A stretch of DNA of 64,000 nucleotides from Hymenobacter lapidiphilus (lineage in GTDB: Bacteria > Bacteroidota > Bacteroidia > Cytophagales > Hymenobacteraceae): the NCBI RefSeq assembly GCF_003417065.2, contig NZ_QVLT01000013.1:1-64000 (forward strand), written 5' to 3'. Below are positions 27,564 through 36,526 of this stretch, piece after piece. The first letter of the stretch is position 1, and every line of letters begins with the position of its first letter. The notes below the pieces were generated by a model that saw nothing but the letters and a program-made list of their open reading frames with translations, had not been told where the DNA came from and searched no databases. A program made the translations under genes and the position numbers.

Positions 27564-27597
27564 AAGCCTCCCGAAACTTGGTTCGGGAGGCTTTTTT
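27564..27597 (+). terminator. Terminator after the S41 protease gene
   Basis: Perfect 12-bp stem AAGCCTCCCGAA (27564-27575) and TTCGGGAGGCTT (27582-27593), then TTTT. Confidence 0.9.
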
Positions 27598-27624
27598 GGG
27601 CCCCTATCTCAAGACCCATTTATA

Positions 27625-27769
27625 TTAGTAAACGCCTTTTTGATATTACATCCAATCATCAACACTTATACTTTTGCATTATATTGATTAACAGCACTTT
27701 ATATACTAAATATGACTGTCAATATTTTTAGTAAACAAGAACTTATATTTACGTCTGATGGTTTACTAA
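27625..27769. promoter_or_regulatory. Operator-like set of three TTAGTAAAC words around a -7 box
   Basis: The nonamer TTAGTAAAC occurs at 27625-27633 and 27728-27736, and its exact complement GTTTACTAA at 27761-27769. The last two form a perfect inverted repeat that brackets TATATTTA (27744-27751), a good -7 box for the gene starting at 27772. The whole stretch is AT-rich while the gene is GC-rich. This is what a repressor or autoregulatory operator would look like; no regulator is identified. Confidence 0.5.
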
Positions 27770-27771
27770 TC

Positions 27772-28812
27772 ATGACGACGACAGACATGGAAACTCCGAT
27801 TATTCCCCTCGTAACCGAGGAGCAGAAGCAAGCCGAGGAAACCTGGCGCAAGTCGATTCCGGCCCAGGTATTTCTCAACTACTTCTTCGCTATCAACTAC
27901 CACATTCAGGAGGCCGACAACGCTCAGGGGGGCTTGCGGCACCTTCCCTATTTTCGGGCGCACCAAGCCGAGCTGGCCGAGGACGACGTGCAGGCCGTAA
28001 CCAAGATGTTGCACGCCTGCTGGAGCACCGAGTACGCCTTGCGGGCTACGGCCGAGCTGGGCGACGAGGACTACCTGCGCAACGCCCTGCACTGGACTTT
28101 CCCGCAGGCCTATCACACTATTATGGCCGGGCTGCAGGCTTTCCTGTACACTACTGGTGTGCGCGGCAACAACCCCGCACTCATCCGGCGCGAGGTGGGC
28201 CGGTTGGTAGTGCGCAACGCCTATCCGCGCGCCATCTCGTTCTACGCCGCTGGCGCCTACGGCGACTTCAGCATTCACCGCTTGCCGCTGGCTGGCTACA
28301 AGGCAGGCCTGCAGATTGCGGGCAAGGAAATAGATGCCCAGGCCCAAATCGGGCAGTTTCTGCGCACTACCCGCACCATTAAGGCCAAGGCCACGCGCCT
28401 GCAGGTGCAGGCCAACACCAACACAGCCCTACGCAGCCAGAAAACCGGCAAGGTGCTCGATAAGTGGACACCCTCGCACTGGCAGCAGATTACCTGGCGG
28501 CTGGGATATACCACGCTCTTCGACCTGCTGGGTCGCTTGCGCATCTCCCAGACCAGCCGTGAGATTGAGCGTTTTGTGGAAGCCGACATTGACTTCAGCC
28601 TGTTCCACCAGTCGCTGCTCGATATTGTGAGCTACCTCAATGGCCTGCACGAAACTTACGTGGCCAAGGCCCTGGGCCTGGAGCGCTACGAGCAGTTGGT
28701 TGCTGAGTTGCCCCGCCACCTGCAGAACTCGTTTGTGGAGGAGCGCCTGCGCACCCGTGTAACCCCGCAGCTAACCGACGACGAAACGCCGGTGCTGCGC
28801 ATGGCTGCATAA
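27772..28812 (+). CDS. Protein of unknown function, about 346 residues
   Basis: A soluble, mostly helical protein with no motif I recognise. Notable stretches are RKSIPAQVFLNYFFAINYHI near the start, ALHWTFPQAYHTIMAGLQAFL, RREVGRLVVRNAYPRAISFY, KWTPSHWQQITWRLGYTTLFDLL and SLLDIVSYLNGLHETYVAKA. It has many His, Tyr and Trp residues but no obvious metal or nucleotide site. ATG 27772 (MTTTDMETP) is preferred over ATG 27712, because the extra 20 codons lie in the AT-rich operator region and 27772 is 20 bases past a -7 box. It stands alone with its own terminator and likely own control. Confidence 0.7.
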   Translation: MTTTDMETPIIPLVTEEQKQAEETWRKSIPAQVFLNYFFAINYHIQEADNAQGGLRHLPYFRAHQAELAEDDVQAVTKMLHACWSTEYALRATAELGDEDYLRNALHWTFPQAYHTIMAGLQAFLYTTGVRGNNPALIRREVGRLVVRNAYPRAISFYAAGAYGDFSIHRLPLAGYKAGLQIAGKEIDAQAQIGQFLRTTRTIKAKATRLQVQANTNTALRSQKTGKVLDKWTPSHWQQITWRLGYTTLFDLLGRLRISQTSREIERFVEADIDFSLFHQSLLDIVSYLNGLHETYVAKALGLERYEQLVAELPRHLQNSFVEERLRTRVTPQLTDDETPVLRMAA

Positions 28813-28881
28813 TTTCTGAGGCATTATATGCTAGCTGACAGCTGATAGCTGTCCTTCGTACCGCCCTACTCCATATATACC

Positions 28882-28912
28882 AAAGTGCCGGCCCCTTGGG
28901 TCGGCGCTTTTT
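28882..28912 (+). terminator. Terminator after the unknown gene
   Basis: Stem AGTGCCGGCC with GGTCGGCGCT (two wobble pairs) then TTTTT. Flanking bases hold the repeated words GACAGCTGATAGCTGTC and GGCTGTCAGCTAATAGCC. Confidence 0.6.
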
Positions 28913-29003
28913 GCGTTAGCCCTGTTCCATCTTGAAAGGATAGCAGCTAATGGCTGTCAGCTAATAGCCGAATGAAGGGTTAGGTTAGGCGGGCGGGCTG
29001 CGC

Positions 29004-29011
29004 TATTTTTG
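29004..29011 (+). promoter_or_regulatory. -7 box TATTTTTG before lysS
   Basis: Exact TAnnTTTG match, 51 bases before the ATG at 29062. Confidence 0.55.
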
Positions 29012-29061
29012 CGGCTTGACTTCGCTCCGCCCTATTGCGGGGCCGCTACCCCCCTCGTCCT

Positions 29062-30618
29062 ATGCAGCACCTCAGCGAACAGGAGATTATCCGACGCAAT
29101 AAACTAACGGAGCTCCAGCAGCTCGGCATCGAGCCTTACCCTTCGGAGCTGTTCGACGTGAGCTTCTACGCCCAGGAAATTCTCGATAATTATCACGTCG
29201 AGCTCAACAACTTTCAGGAGGTTAGTCTGGCGGGCCGGCTGATGTCTATGCGGGTGAAGGGCAAGGCCTCGTTTGCCGAGCTGCAGGACGCTTCGGGCCG
29301 CATTCAGCTTTACATCAACCGCGACGAAATCTGCCCCGGGGAGGATAAGGAGCTGTATAATACGGTGTTCAAGAAGCTGCTCGACTTGGGCGACTTCATC
29401 GGCGTAACCGGCCGGGTTTTTAAAACGATGGTGGGCGAAACTTCCGTGCATGTAACCGGCCTGACGGTGCTTAGCAAAGCCCTGCGCCCGTTGCCCGTAG
29501 TGAAGGAGCGTACCGACGAGGCCACGGGCGAGAAAATCACCTACGACGCCTTCACCGACCCCGAGCAGCGCTACCGCCAGCGTTACGTGGATTTGGTAGT
29601 GAACCCGCACGTGCGTGAGGCGTTCATCAAGCGTACCCAGCTGGTGCAGGCCATGCGCAACTACCTCAACGACAAAGGCTATTTGGAGGTAGAAACGCCC
29701 ATTCTGCAGCCCCTGTACGGCGGCGCGGCGGCCCGGCCCTTCAAAACCCACCACAACACGCTGGACATGACGCTGTATTTGCGCATCGCCAACGAGCTGT
29801 ACCTCAAGCGTCTGATTGTGGGCGGCTTCGACGGCGTGTACGAGTTCAGCAAGGACTTCCGCAACGAGGGCATGAGCCGTTTCCACAACCCCGAGTTCAC
29901 CCAAATGGAGCTCTACGTAGCCTATAAGGACTACTACTGGATGATGGATTTGGTGGAGGAGATGGTGGAGAGCGTGGCCATGGCCCTGCACGGGAAAACC
30001 GAGGTGCAGGTGGGCAACAACCTCATCAACTTCCAACGCCCCTGGAAGCGCTACACCATGGCCGAATCCATCGAGCACTTTACCGGCTTCAACATTGAAG
30101 GCAAGAGCGAGGACGAGTTGCGCGCTGCGGCCAAAGACCTGAAAGTAGGCCTCGATGCTAGTATGGGCAAGGCCAAAATCATCGATGAGATTTTCGGGGA
30201 GCACGTCGAGCCCAAGCTGATTCAGCCCACGTTCATCACCGATTATCCGGTGGAGATGTCGCCGCTGGCCAAGAAGCACCGCAGCAAGCCGGGCCTGGTA
30301 GAACGGTTCGAGGCCATCTGTAACGGCAAGGAAATCTGCAACGCCTTCTCCGAGCTCAACGACCCCATCGACCAGCGCGCCCGTTTCGAGGAGCAGTTGG
30401 AGCTGGGCAAGCGCGGCGACACCGAGGCTATGGTGCTCGACGAAGACTTCCTGCGGGCCCTCGAGTACGGCATGCCGCCCACGGCCGGCCTGGGCATCGG
30501 CATCGACCGGCTGAGCATGATTATGACTAACTCTAACTCCATTCAGGACGTGCTCTTCTTCCCGCAGATGAAGCCGGAGTACACTAAGTCAGAAAACGCC
30601 CCGCACCCCGAGCAATAA
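29062..30618 (+). CDS. lysS: Lysine--tRNA ligase, class II
   Basis: A 518-residue enzyme that charges tRNA-Lys. The N-terminal OB-fold anticodon-binding domain (about 55-145, [20 protein letters not shown]) is followed by the class II catalytic core: motif 1 near [20 protein letters not shown], motif 2 [17 protein letters not shown] and motif 3 [13 protein letters not shown]. The C-terminal HPEQ tail is short; no extra domain is attached. ATG 29062 is chosen over 29035 because the extra residues are Pro/Arg-rich and not conserved. It is followed by two hairpins. Confidence 0.96.
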   Translation: MQHLSEQEIIRRNKLTELQQLGIEPYPSELFDVSFYAQEILDNYHVELNNFQEVSLAGRLMSMRVKGKASFAELQDASGRIQLYINRDEICPGEDKELYNTVFKKLLDLGDFIGVTGRVFKTMVGETSVHVTGLTVLSKALRPLPVVKERTDEATGEKITYDAFTDPEQRYRQRYVDLVVNPHVREAFIKRTQLVQAMRNYLNDKGYLEVETPILQPLYGGAAARPFKTHHNTLDMTLYLRIANELYLKRLIVGGFDGVYEFSKDFRNEGMSRFHNPEFTQMELYVAYKDYYWMMDLVEEMVESVAMALHGKTEVQVGNNLINFQRPWKRYTMAESIEHFTGFNIEGKSEDELRAAAKDLKVGLDASMGKAKIIDEIFGEHVEPKLIQPTFITDYPVEMSPLAKKHRSKPGLVERFEAICNGKEICNAFSELNDPIDQRARFEEQLELGKRGDTEAMVLDEDFLRALEYGMPPTAGLGIGIDRLSMIMTNSNSIQDVLFFPQMKPEYTKSENAPHPEQ

Positions 30619-30628
30619 ACAGTAAAGT

Positions 30629-30665
30629 GGGGATTCAGGCCAAGCAATGCTCAGCTTGAATCCCC
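30629..30665 (+). terminator. Hairpin after lysS
   Basis: Nine-base stem GGGGATTCA (30629-30637) and TGAATCCCC (30657-30665) with an inner AAGC/GCTT pairing. Confidence 0.6.
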
Positions 30666-30687
30666 GTTTGCTTTAAACCTATAAAAG

Positions 30688-30730
30688 AAGAAAGCCTCCC
30701 GTCAATAAGGACGAGAGGCTTTCTTTATTT
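30688..30730. terminator. Second hairpin in the gap after lysS
   Basis: Perfect 11-bp stem AAGAAAGCCTC (30688-30698) and GAGGCTTTCTT (30715-30725), flanked by T and A runs, so it can act on both strands. The rest of the gap to 30940 has only a small CCTACC/GGTAGG hairpin at 30739-30756 and no gene. Confidence 0.75.
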
Positions 30731-30940
30731 ACAAACCGCCTACCATTTAAGGTAGGGCCGTAACAGAAGTGTGCGATGGGCAACGATTAATTTTGCTGTC
30801 AGGCTGTTTGACCAGATCCTGACAGAAGCTTAACGGCCGGCAATTTTACTGAAATAGCTTCTCTACCCCTCTTTCAGGCGGCTTGTACATTAGCATACGG
30901 CAGCAACGAACGTCTGGTTACGCGCAAGCAGAAAAATAAT

Positions 30941-31237
30941 TTATATACCGGCGCCGGGTCCGGCAGGCTGATTCATGGAACTGAGCAGGTCGTCGGCGGC
31001 CGTACGGTCGGTAGACTGCTGCTCGGAGTTGGCGGGAGCCTTTCCGGTGAAGGAATCCAAGCGGGCCTTACCCTCTTTCAGTAGCTTCGCCAGGTCTTTG
31101 TTGAGCTTGCCGGCCGACTCTTTGATATCGGCGCGGGCTTCGTCGCCGGTTTCAGGAGCCAGCAACAGGCCGGCTACAATGCCGGCCGTAGCGCCAGCCA
31201 GCAGCGAGAAGAGTACTTTGCCTTTCGTGTCTTGCAT
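30941..31237 (-). CDS. YtxH domain protein
   Basis: A 98-residue protein with one N-terminal membrane segment containing the YtxH signature (FSLLAGATAGIVAGLLLAPETG), followed by a charged coiled region (DIKESAGKLNKDLAKLLKEG) and a polar tail. YtxH proteins are linked to general stress responses; their molecular activity is unknown. It lies on the same strand as, and downstream of, a second YtxH gene, from which a bidirectional terminator separates it. The pair suggests a duplication of the N-terminal region. Confidence 0.85.
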   Translation of the reverse strand: MQDTKGKVLFSLLAGATAGIVAGLLLAPETGDEARADIKESAGKLNKDLAKLLKEGKARLDSFTGKAPANSEQQSTDRTAADDLLSSMNQPAGPGAGI

Positions 31238-31318
31238 GAGTAGTGGGATGTAGCATTAGGTGGCGGCCACTGCAGCCGGCCAGTTTTATAACGCGGTAAA
31301 GGCAGACGGGTTTACGCA

Positions 31319-31356
31319 AAAAGTCCCTGCCTTTCAGAAAGGCAGGGACTTTTGTT
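31319..31356 (-). terminator. Terminator between the two YtxH genes
   Basis: Perfect 16-bp stem AAAAGTCCCTGCCTTT (31319-31334) and AAAGGCAGGGACTTTT (31338-31353), three-base loop. It stops the upstream YtxH-CsbD gene. Confidence 0.9.
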
Positions 31357-31371
31357 GCTATGAAACTCGAC

Positions 31372-31806
31372 CTACAGATCGTTGAGCATCTTTACTACTT
31401 CGTTCTTGGCTTTGCCGAGCTTGTTCTGCAGACGGCCAATGAGTTCGTCGCCTTTGCCTTCGGCGTAGGTCAGGTCCTCATCGGTGAGCTGCGCGTACTG
31501 CTGCTTCAGCTTGCCCTTGAGGTCGTCCCAGTTGCCTTTCAGCTTCAGGCTACCGCCGGCACCGGTCAGGCCCATGTCTTCGAGCTTTTCGATGTAGCCT
31601 TTGAACTTCGAGTCGAGGTCTTCGCCGTACTTGGACAGCTGGTCGCCGAGCTGGCCGCTGTACTTGGTGGCAGCGCTGCCGATTTTATCGCGGGTAGCTT
31701 TGCCTTTATCGGGGGCCATCAGGAGGCCCGCAATGATACCAGCACCGGCACCAGCAATAACAGCGAGGAGAATTTTACCGGAGTTGTCTTCTTCGTGATA
31801 CGACAT
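31372..31806 (-). CDS. YtxH-CsbD fusion protein
   Basis: A 144-residue protein. Residues about 10-33 ([20 protein letters not shown]) are the YtxH membrane part with the PDKG motif; residues about 90-140 ([40 protein letters not shown]) match the CsbD-like stress domain. Both domains are linked to general stress in other bacteria. Here they are joined in one membrane-anchored protein, with the CsbD part presumably on the cytoplasmic face. Function is inferred from family likeness only. Confidence 0.85.
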   Translation of the reverse strand: MSYHEEDNSGKILLAVIAGAGAGIIAGLLMAPDKGKATRDKIGSAATKYSGQLGDQLSKYGEDLDSKFKGYIEKLEDMGLTGAGGSLKLKGNWDDLKGKLKQQYAQLTDEDLTYAEGKGDELIGRLQNKLGKAKNEVVKMLNDL

Positions 31807-32019
31807 GTTATGGAGAGAAAGGTTGGAAATAGAGATTCGGGAGGAACGGAAACGAGGTGCATAACTGCTGAGCCTAGCCTCCGGTTATGGCTCCCTATAC
31901 GAAGCCGGGCGGGCGGGGTTATGTACATACCGGAAAATCGATTGGAAAGATACCAAAGCAACTATACTATCGTAGTACCTCTTTTACTGTCTCCAGGCCA
32001 ACCCTCTTATATTCGCGCC

Positions 32020-32268
32020 ATGCTTATCCGACTTTTCTGCTGTCTGCTGTTGCTACCGGCCTTTGTGGCCTGCCAGCGCAACTCGCCCCCCACCGCCGCC
32101 GATCCGCTCTGCATCGACCCGGCCAAAATTCGCCCCGAAGCGGCCTGCACTATGCAGTACGACCCGGTGTGCGGCTGCGACGGCAAAACCTACGGCAATG
32201 CCTGCCAGGCTACCAATGCCGGCGTAACCAGCTCTACCCCCGGCGAATGCCCCAGCCGGACTAACTAA
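32020..32268 (+). CDS. Kazal-type domain lipoprotein
   Basis: An 82-residue protein with a signal ending PAFVAC, a lipobox with Cys18, and one compact Kazal domain: [20 protein letters not shown] followed by ACQATNAGV and GEC, giving the six-cysteine pattern. Kazal domains inhibit serine proteases by a tight loop. A surface or periplasmic inhibitor anchored in the membrane is inferred. Only 20 bases separate it from the cupin gene. A TATATTCG -7-like box ends at about 32014, which would place the transcript start very near the ATG. Confidence 0.85.
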   Translation: MLIRLFCCLLLLPAFVACQRNSPPTAADPLCIDPAKIRPEAACTMQYDPVCGCDGKTYGNACQATNAGVTSSTPGECPSRTN

Positions 32269-32288
32269 TCCTTCCCTAGCTTTTACTG

Positions 32289-32660
32289 ATGTCTGAAAAA
32301 CGCTATTTCCGCCAGCAGAATCCATTTGTAGTGCCCACCACCGATGGCAAGCTCATCGAGGAGCACATCGGCCAGGCCAGCACTGGCACCGGCAAGTACA
32401 GCGTGGCCCACATGGTGGCCCCGCCCCAATGGAGTGAGCCTCACCAGCGCCCCGAATTCGACGAGGTAACTATTGTGGTGCGCGGCCGCAAGCGGTTCGA
32501 GATTGACGGCGACGTGGTGGAATTGAGCGCCGGCGAATCGTTGCTGATTAAGGCCGGGGCGCGGGTGCGCTACTCCAACCCTTTTGACGCCGAGTGCGAG
32601 TACTGGTCCATCTGCGTGCCCGCTTTCAGCCCGGCCACCGTTAATCGGGAGGAGGAATAG
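32289..32660 (+). CDS. Cupin-domain protein
   Basis: A 123-residue single-cupin protein. The conserved strands are visible: FDEVTIVVRGRKRFEIDGD (motif 1), LSAGESLLIKAGARVRYSN (motif 2). The usual His of motif 1 is replaced in the G-x5-H-x-H region by EPHQRPEFDE, so one His and two Glu/Asp may bind metal. No catalytic role can be read. It sits 20 bases after the Kazal lipoprotein and converges on the response regulator gene with 12 bases between stops and no clear terminator. Confidence 0.85.
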   Translation: MSEKRYFRQQNPFVVPTTDGKLIEEHIGQASTGTGKYSVAHMVAPPQWSEPHQRPEFDEVTIVVRGRKRFEIDGDVVELSAGESLLIKAGARVRYSNPFDAECEYWSICVPAFSPATVNREEE

Positions 32661-32672
32661 AGCCAGCAGTTT

Positions 32673-33449
32673 TTACTTGAGGCCCACCCAGCGGCGCAAA
32701 TCGGGCGTACGGTGGGTGCTGGCCGTGAGGGCCACCCCGGCGCTTTTCAGGTGCACCACCAGCGTATCGTTGAAATAGGGTTCGAGCCGCTCGATGGCAC
32801 TGAGCTGCACCATTTCGGCGCGGTTGAGCCGGAAGAACTGGGCCGGATCGAGCTGGGCTTCGAGCTGGCTGAGGCTTTCATTGAGCACGAAGGTTTTGCC
32901 CTGGGCATCAAAGGCATGCGTCACGCCGTTGCGCAGCTGGAAGTAGCACAGCTCAGCCACATCCAGCAGGTACAGCCCCTGGCGGGTTTTGCTCACGAGG
33001 CGTTGTTTGTAGGCCGGGGCTGCCACGCTGGCCGTTACCCCGCTACTGAACGTGACGGCCAGCTGCTGCAGCGCGGCCCCCTGAAACGACTGGCGCAGCC
33101 GCTCGAACTTCTGCATGGCCGCCGCAAACTGCGCGTATTGCACCGGTTTGAGCACGTAGGCAATGCCGTTCTGCTCGAAGGCCTGCACCAGAAAAGAGTC
33201 GTAGGCCGTGACGAAAATGACGGGGCTGCTGACGGCCACCTGCCCGAACAGCTGGAACACGTTGCCGTCAAGCAACTCAATATCCGACAGAATTAAATCG
33301 GGCGCTGGGTGCTGGCGCAGGAAGTCGGCCGCCTCGCTTACCTGCTGGCACTCGCCCACGATGGTAGCCGCGGGGTCGTAGCGCAGGGCAAAGCGGCGGA
33401 GCTGGTCGAGGGCGGGTTCCTCGTCTTCAATCAACAGCAAACGGAGCAT
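32673..33449 (-). CDS. LytTR-family response regulator
   Basis: A 258-residue regulator. The receiver domain (about 1-120) has the acidic pocket IEDEE, the phosphorylation site Asp56 in LILSDIELLDG, Thr81 in VTAYDS and Lys101 in VLKPVQY. The C-terminal LytTR DNA-binding domain (about 150-255) shows LYLLDVAELCYFQLRNG, ESLSQLEAQL and FFRLNRAEMVQLSAIE. It is downstream of the LytS-like sensor gene on the same strand, about 35 bases after it, so the two form a two-component pair. Target genes are not shown by the sequence. Confidence 0.92.
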   Translation of the reverse strand: MLRLLLIEDEEPALDQLRRFALRYDPAATIVGECQQVSEAADFLRQHPAPDLILSDIELLDGNVFQLFGQVAVSSPVIFVTAYDSFLVQAFEQNGIAYVLKPVQYAQFAAAMQKFERLRQSFQGAALQQLAVTFSSGVTASVAAPAYKQRLVSKTRQGLYLLDVAELCYFQLRNGVTHAFDAQGKTFVLNESLSQLEAQLDPAQFFRLNRAEMVQLSAIERLEPYFNDTLVVHLKSAGVALTASTHRTPDLRRWVGLK

Positions 33450-33483
33450 GGGCAGTAGCGGGGTTTTGGATTGAAAGCGGCCT

Positions 33484-34536
33484 TTACGCCGGCACCGGGG
33501 CCAGCCGGCTCAGCGGCAGCGTCACGCTAAACCACTCCGCCGACTCCTCCACCCGCACCGGCACATCGTGCAGTAAAGCGAGGCGGGCGCGTAGACCAGA
33601 TAAGCCGCTGCCTTCGCCCGGCGCGGGCACGGGCCGGGGCTGGCGGGCGTTGCGCACCTCCAGGCTGGTGGCCGTTATAATAAGCTGCACCCGCAACGGC
33701 CGGGCGCGGCTGCCCAGGTTGTGCTTGAGGGCATTGGTGAGCAGCTCCTGCCCCACCCCGGGCGGAATCAGCAGGTTTTCCAGCTCGGCGGTAGGCACCC
33801 GTATATCTTCCTCGAACACATAAGCGGCCCCAAACCGACGCTGCAGCAGAAACTGGTAGTCTTGCAGGAAGGCCAGTTCTTCAGTCAATGGCACGGCATC
33901 GAGCTGGCGGGTGCGCACCAGGTAGCGGTAAAGGCTGGCCAGGTGCGTCACGTAATCGTGGGCGGCAGTGTTTTCCGGCTCGATGATGGCGGCCAGGATG
34001 TTGAGGTTATTGAACAGAAAGTGCGGGTCGACGTGCTGCTGCAGGGCCCGCAGCCGGGCCTGGGTGGCCTCTTTTTCCAGCTGCTCCAGCTCCAGCCGCA
34101 GCCGGGCCGCGTGCTGCTGGTAGAGGAACGGCAGGTAAATGCCGCCCACCAGCAGATAGAAGAACAAATCCAGAAACAGCCCCCGGCCCAAGCGGTACCA
34201 GTCCCACTCAAAGGGCCGGCCCACCGGCAGCCAGCTAAAGCCGAAGCTCACGGCCAGGCTTAGTACCTGAATCAGCAGCGCATACAGCAGTCCGCCGCCC
34301 AGCAGCAGCCGTAAGTAGTAGCTCGCTCCTTCTACCGCCTGCTGGCGTTGCCGGGCCCGCTGGTCCAGCTTATCGAGCAGATAAACGATGAGCAGCGTTT
34401 GCAGAAACAGCCAGAAAGGCGCGTCGGGATACAGGTGGAATTCCTCAGCACGGCCGGCCAGCGTCAGGCGCGTGAACAGCGCCAGCAACGTGGCCAGCCC
34501 CAGCAGAAACCCGTAAAACCAGATGGACTTGCGCAT
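33484..34536 (-). CDS. Sensor histidine kinase, LytS/YehU type
   Basis: A 350-residue inner-membrane kinase. Four hydrophobic segments (about 5-25, 40-55, 75-100 and 118-140) form the sensor part. A short coiled coil (LELEQLEKEATQARLRAL) leads to the His_kinase domain with phospho-acceptor His172 in HVDPHFLFNNLN and the ATP-binding part with VPPGVGQELLTNALKH-type IPPGVGQELLTNALKH and GSGLSGLRARLAL. It would phosphorylate the LytTR regulator encoded next to it. The signal is unknown. Confidence 0.92.
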   Translation of the reverse strand: MRKSIWFYGFLLGLATLLALFTRLTLAGRAEEFHLYPDAPFWLFLQTLLIVYLLDKLDQRARQRQQAVEGASYYLRLLLGGGLLYALLIQVLSLAVSFGFSWLPVGRPFEWDWYRLGRGLFLDLFFYLLVGGIYLPFLYQQHAARLRLELEQLEKEATQARLRALQQHVDPHFLFNNLNILAAIIEPENTAAHDYVTHLASLYRYLVRTRQLDAVPLTEELAFLQDYQFLLQRRFGAAYVFEEDIRVPTAELENLLIPPGVGQELLTNALKHNLGSRARPLRVQLIITATSLEVRNARQPRPVPAPGEGSGLSGLRARLALLHDVPVRVEESAEWFSVTLPLSRLAPVPA

Positions 34537-34565
34537 AACCGGCCGAAAAGATACGCCTCGCGCCG

Positions 34566-35345
34566 CTATTTGGCTGCCGTGGCCGGCTTCACTTCCTGGC
34601 CCTGCTCATCGAGGAAACGCAGCACCGGCTGGTTGTTTTTATCGACCCCAATGCTGAGGCGGGTGCGGCCCTGGCTGTCCTTGAAGTCGAGTAGCGACTG
34701 GTCGTTGTTGGCCACCAGCATCAGGCGGGTTTCGCCCCGCTGGTCGGCCATTACCAGCGCCGACGAGCGGCCCATGGTAGTGCCCACGAACATGCGGCGT
34801 TGCAGCCCCAGCTTGCCCTCGCGCTGCGCCTGCTTCTTTTCCTCGGGCGTGGCGTTCTTATACTTCGCTTCCGTTACCGCCATCGACTCCTCGGGGGCAT
34901 CACTGAAAGTGAGGCCGGCCTGGTAGCCGCTGCCCTGTTGCTGGTAGTTGAGCGCAATTACCTGGTCCTGCCCGAACCGGTCGAACGACAGGTGGCCGCC
35001 AGCCGACACTTTACCGTCCTTATCCTTATTACCACCGAAAATAAGGCCGCCGCACTCCTCGCCCTTCTCATTATAGAAGAGCATGCCGGGGTTGGTGCGG
35101 GCGTAGTCGATGTGCTGGCCGTCGATGGTCACGCCCTGCGGAAACCGCTCCTTATTACTCATAATCATCTTCACGGTACCGTCGCGCTCCACCAAGTTGA
35201 TGCGCTCCACATTAATCTCGCCGAAGCGCACGGGCTTATCGGGCTTGCCGAACGCGCACAGCAGCGCTACAACCGGCAGCAGGGTAGCGCCCAGGGCGTA
35301 GGTTTTCAGGAATTTCACGTCGCGGGCTAGCTTCTGAGTATTCAT
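34566..35345 (-). CDS. Exported or membrane-anchored protein, unknown
   Basis: A 259-residue protein with one N-terminal hydrophobic segment (about 14-32, ALGATLLPVVALLCAF), probably an uncleaved signal or anchor. The rest is hydrophilic and beta-rich: VRFGEINVERINLVERDGTV, MSNKERFPQGVTIDG, GMLFYNEKGEECGGLIFGG, HLSFDRFGQDQVIALNYQ, LMLVANNDQSLLDFKDS, RTRLSIGVDKNNQPVLRFLD. The repeated 'G-x-x-x-L-x-F-D/N-x-x-G' pattern suggests a repeated beta sheet fold. No family is recognised. It is on the same strand as the two-component pair, 29 bases upstream of the kinase gene, and could be co-transcribed. ATG 35345 is preferred over 35564 because the extra 73 residues are not signal-like and overlap the divergent promoter. 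Confidence 0.65.
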   Translation of the reverse strand: MNTQKLARDVKFLKTYALGATLLPVVALLCAFGKPDKPVRFGEINVERINLVERDGTVKMIMSNKERFPQGVTIDGQHIDYARTNPGMLFYNEKGEECGGLIFGGNKDKDGKVSAGGHLSFDRFGQDQVIALNYQQQGSGYQAGLTFSDAPEESMAVTEAKYKNATPEEKKQAQREGKLGLQRRMFVGTTMGRSSALVMADQRGETRLMLVANNDQSLLDFKDSQGRTRLSIGVDKNNQPVLRFLDEQGQEVKPATAAK

Positions 35346-35488
35346 GGGAAGTGGGCTTTGGGTTGATGATGTTCCAAAGGTGCGGGCCGCCGGGGCCGGA
35401 AGCAGGCCTTTTCGCGCGAGTGCCGGAAAAATCGCGCGAGTGCCGAAAATCCGGGCGCGAGCGTGCGAAAGACCGTTCTCGAATTCGT

Positions 35489-35496
35489 TACCTTTC
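35489..35496 (+). promoter_or_regulatory. Candidate -7 box for dienelactone hydrolase
   Basis: TACCTTTC, one base from TAnnTTTG, 34 bases before the ATG at 35523. Confidence 0.3.
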
Positions 35497-35522
35497 CTTC
35501 TCCCCTCCTTTACATCCGTCCC

Positions 35523-36386
35523 ATGGACCAACGTATTATCACGCTCTTCGATGAGTACACCCACGCTCCACTCAGCCGCCGCGACTTCCTCGACCGGCTT
35601 CAGAAGCTAGCCGGCAGCACGGCTCTGGCGGCAGCCGCGCTGGCCGTGCTGGAACCTGGCTATGCCAGTGCCGCCACCGTGCCGGCCGTTGCCGCCAGTC
35701 TGCGCGAAGAGAATGTAACCTGGCCGGGAGCGGCCGGTGTTACCATGCAGGGCTATCTGGTGCACCCCGAGGGCCGGAAGAAGCGCGGCGCTGTGGTCGT
35801 CATCCACGAAAACCGGGGCCTCACGCCACACATTAAGGATATAACCCGGCGCGTGGCAGAGGCGGGCTATCTGGCCCTGGGCGTCGATGGGCTGTCGGAG
35901 TTCGGCGGCACGCCAGCCAACGAGGATGAGGGCCGCACCCTCATCGGCAAGCTGGACAAAGACCAGACGCTGGCCAACTATCTGGCAGCCCTCAACTACC
36001 TGCGCCAGCACCCCGACAGCAATGGCCGCACTGGCTGCGTGGGTTTCTGCTGGGGCGGAGCGCTGGCCAACCGCCTCGCCGTGCATGATGCCCAGCTAAA
36101 TGCCGCCGTGGCCTATTACGGCACTCAGCCGCCCGCCGCAGAAGCTGCCAATATCAAAGCGCACCTGGTGCTGCACTACGCCGGCCTCGATGAGCGGGTG
36201 AATGCCGGTAAAGACGCCTGGCAAGCCGCTCTGCAGGCCGCAGGCACCAAGTATGAGCAGTTTGTATATGAGGAGGTAAACCACGCCTTCAACAACGATA
36301 CTTCGCCCGCCCGCTACAATGCCCAAGCGGCGGCTCAGGCCTGGGGCAGGACCCTGGCGCTGTTCAGGGAGCAGCTACGTGGGTAA
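35523..36386 (+). CDS. Dienelactone-hydrolase family protein with Tat-type signal
   Basis: A 287-residue alpha/beta hydrolase. The N-terminus has SRRDFLDRLQKLAG (twin Arg at 19-20) followed by a hydrophobic Ala-rich stretch, a typical twin-arginine signal, so export in folded form is likely. The mature part carries GYLVHPEG, VVVIHENRGLTPHIKDI, YLALGVDGLSEFGG and the catalytic triad as Cys176 (VGFCWGG), Asp223 (AGLDERV) and His254 (EVNHAFNN). A Cys nucleophile is the rule for this family. The substrate is unknown; enol-lactones are only one option. Confidence 0.9.
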   Translation: MDQRIITLFDEYTHAPLSRRDFLDRLQKLAGSTALAAAALAVLEPGYASAATVPAVAASLREENVTWPGAAGVTMQGYLVHPEGRKKRGAVVVIHENRGLTPHIKDITRRVAEAGYLALGVDGLSEFGGTPANEDEGRTLIGKLDKDQTLANYLAALNYLRQHPDSNGRTGCVGFCWGGALANRLAVHDAQLNAAVAYYGTQPPAAEAANIKAHLVLHYAGLDERVNAGKDAWQAALQAAGTKYEQFVYEEVNHAFNNDTSPARYNAQAAAQAWGRTLALFREQLRG

Positions 36387-36526
36387 ATAGGTGGCTGATC
36401 TAGCTTGGCAACTTATAGCTTAATGTTTCGGACTTTTTGGTGGCCCTGTAAAGGCCGTTCACTTGGCCATTAGGGAGACTCGTCTAAATTTTATCATTTA
36501 GCACCAAAACATTGACATACTCACCG

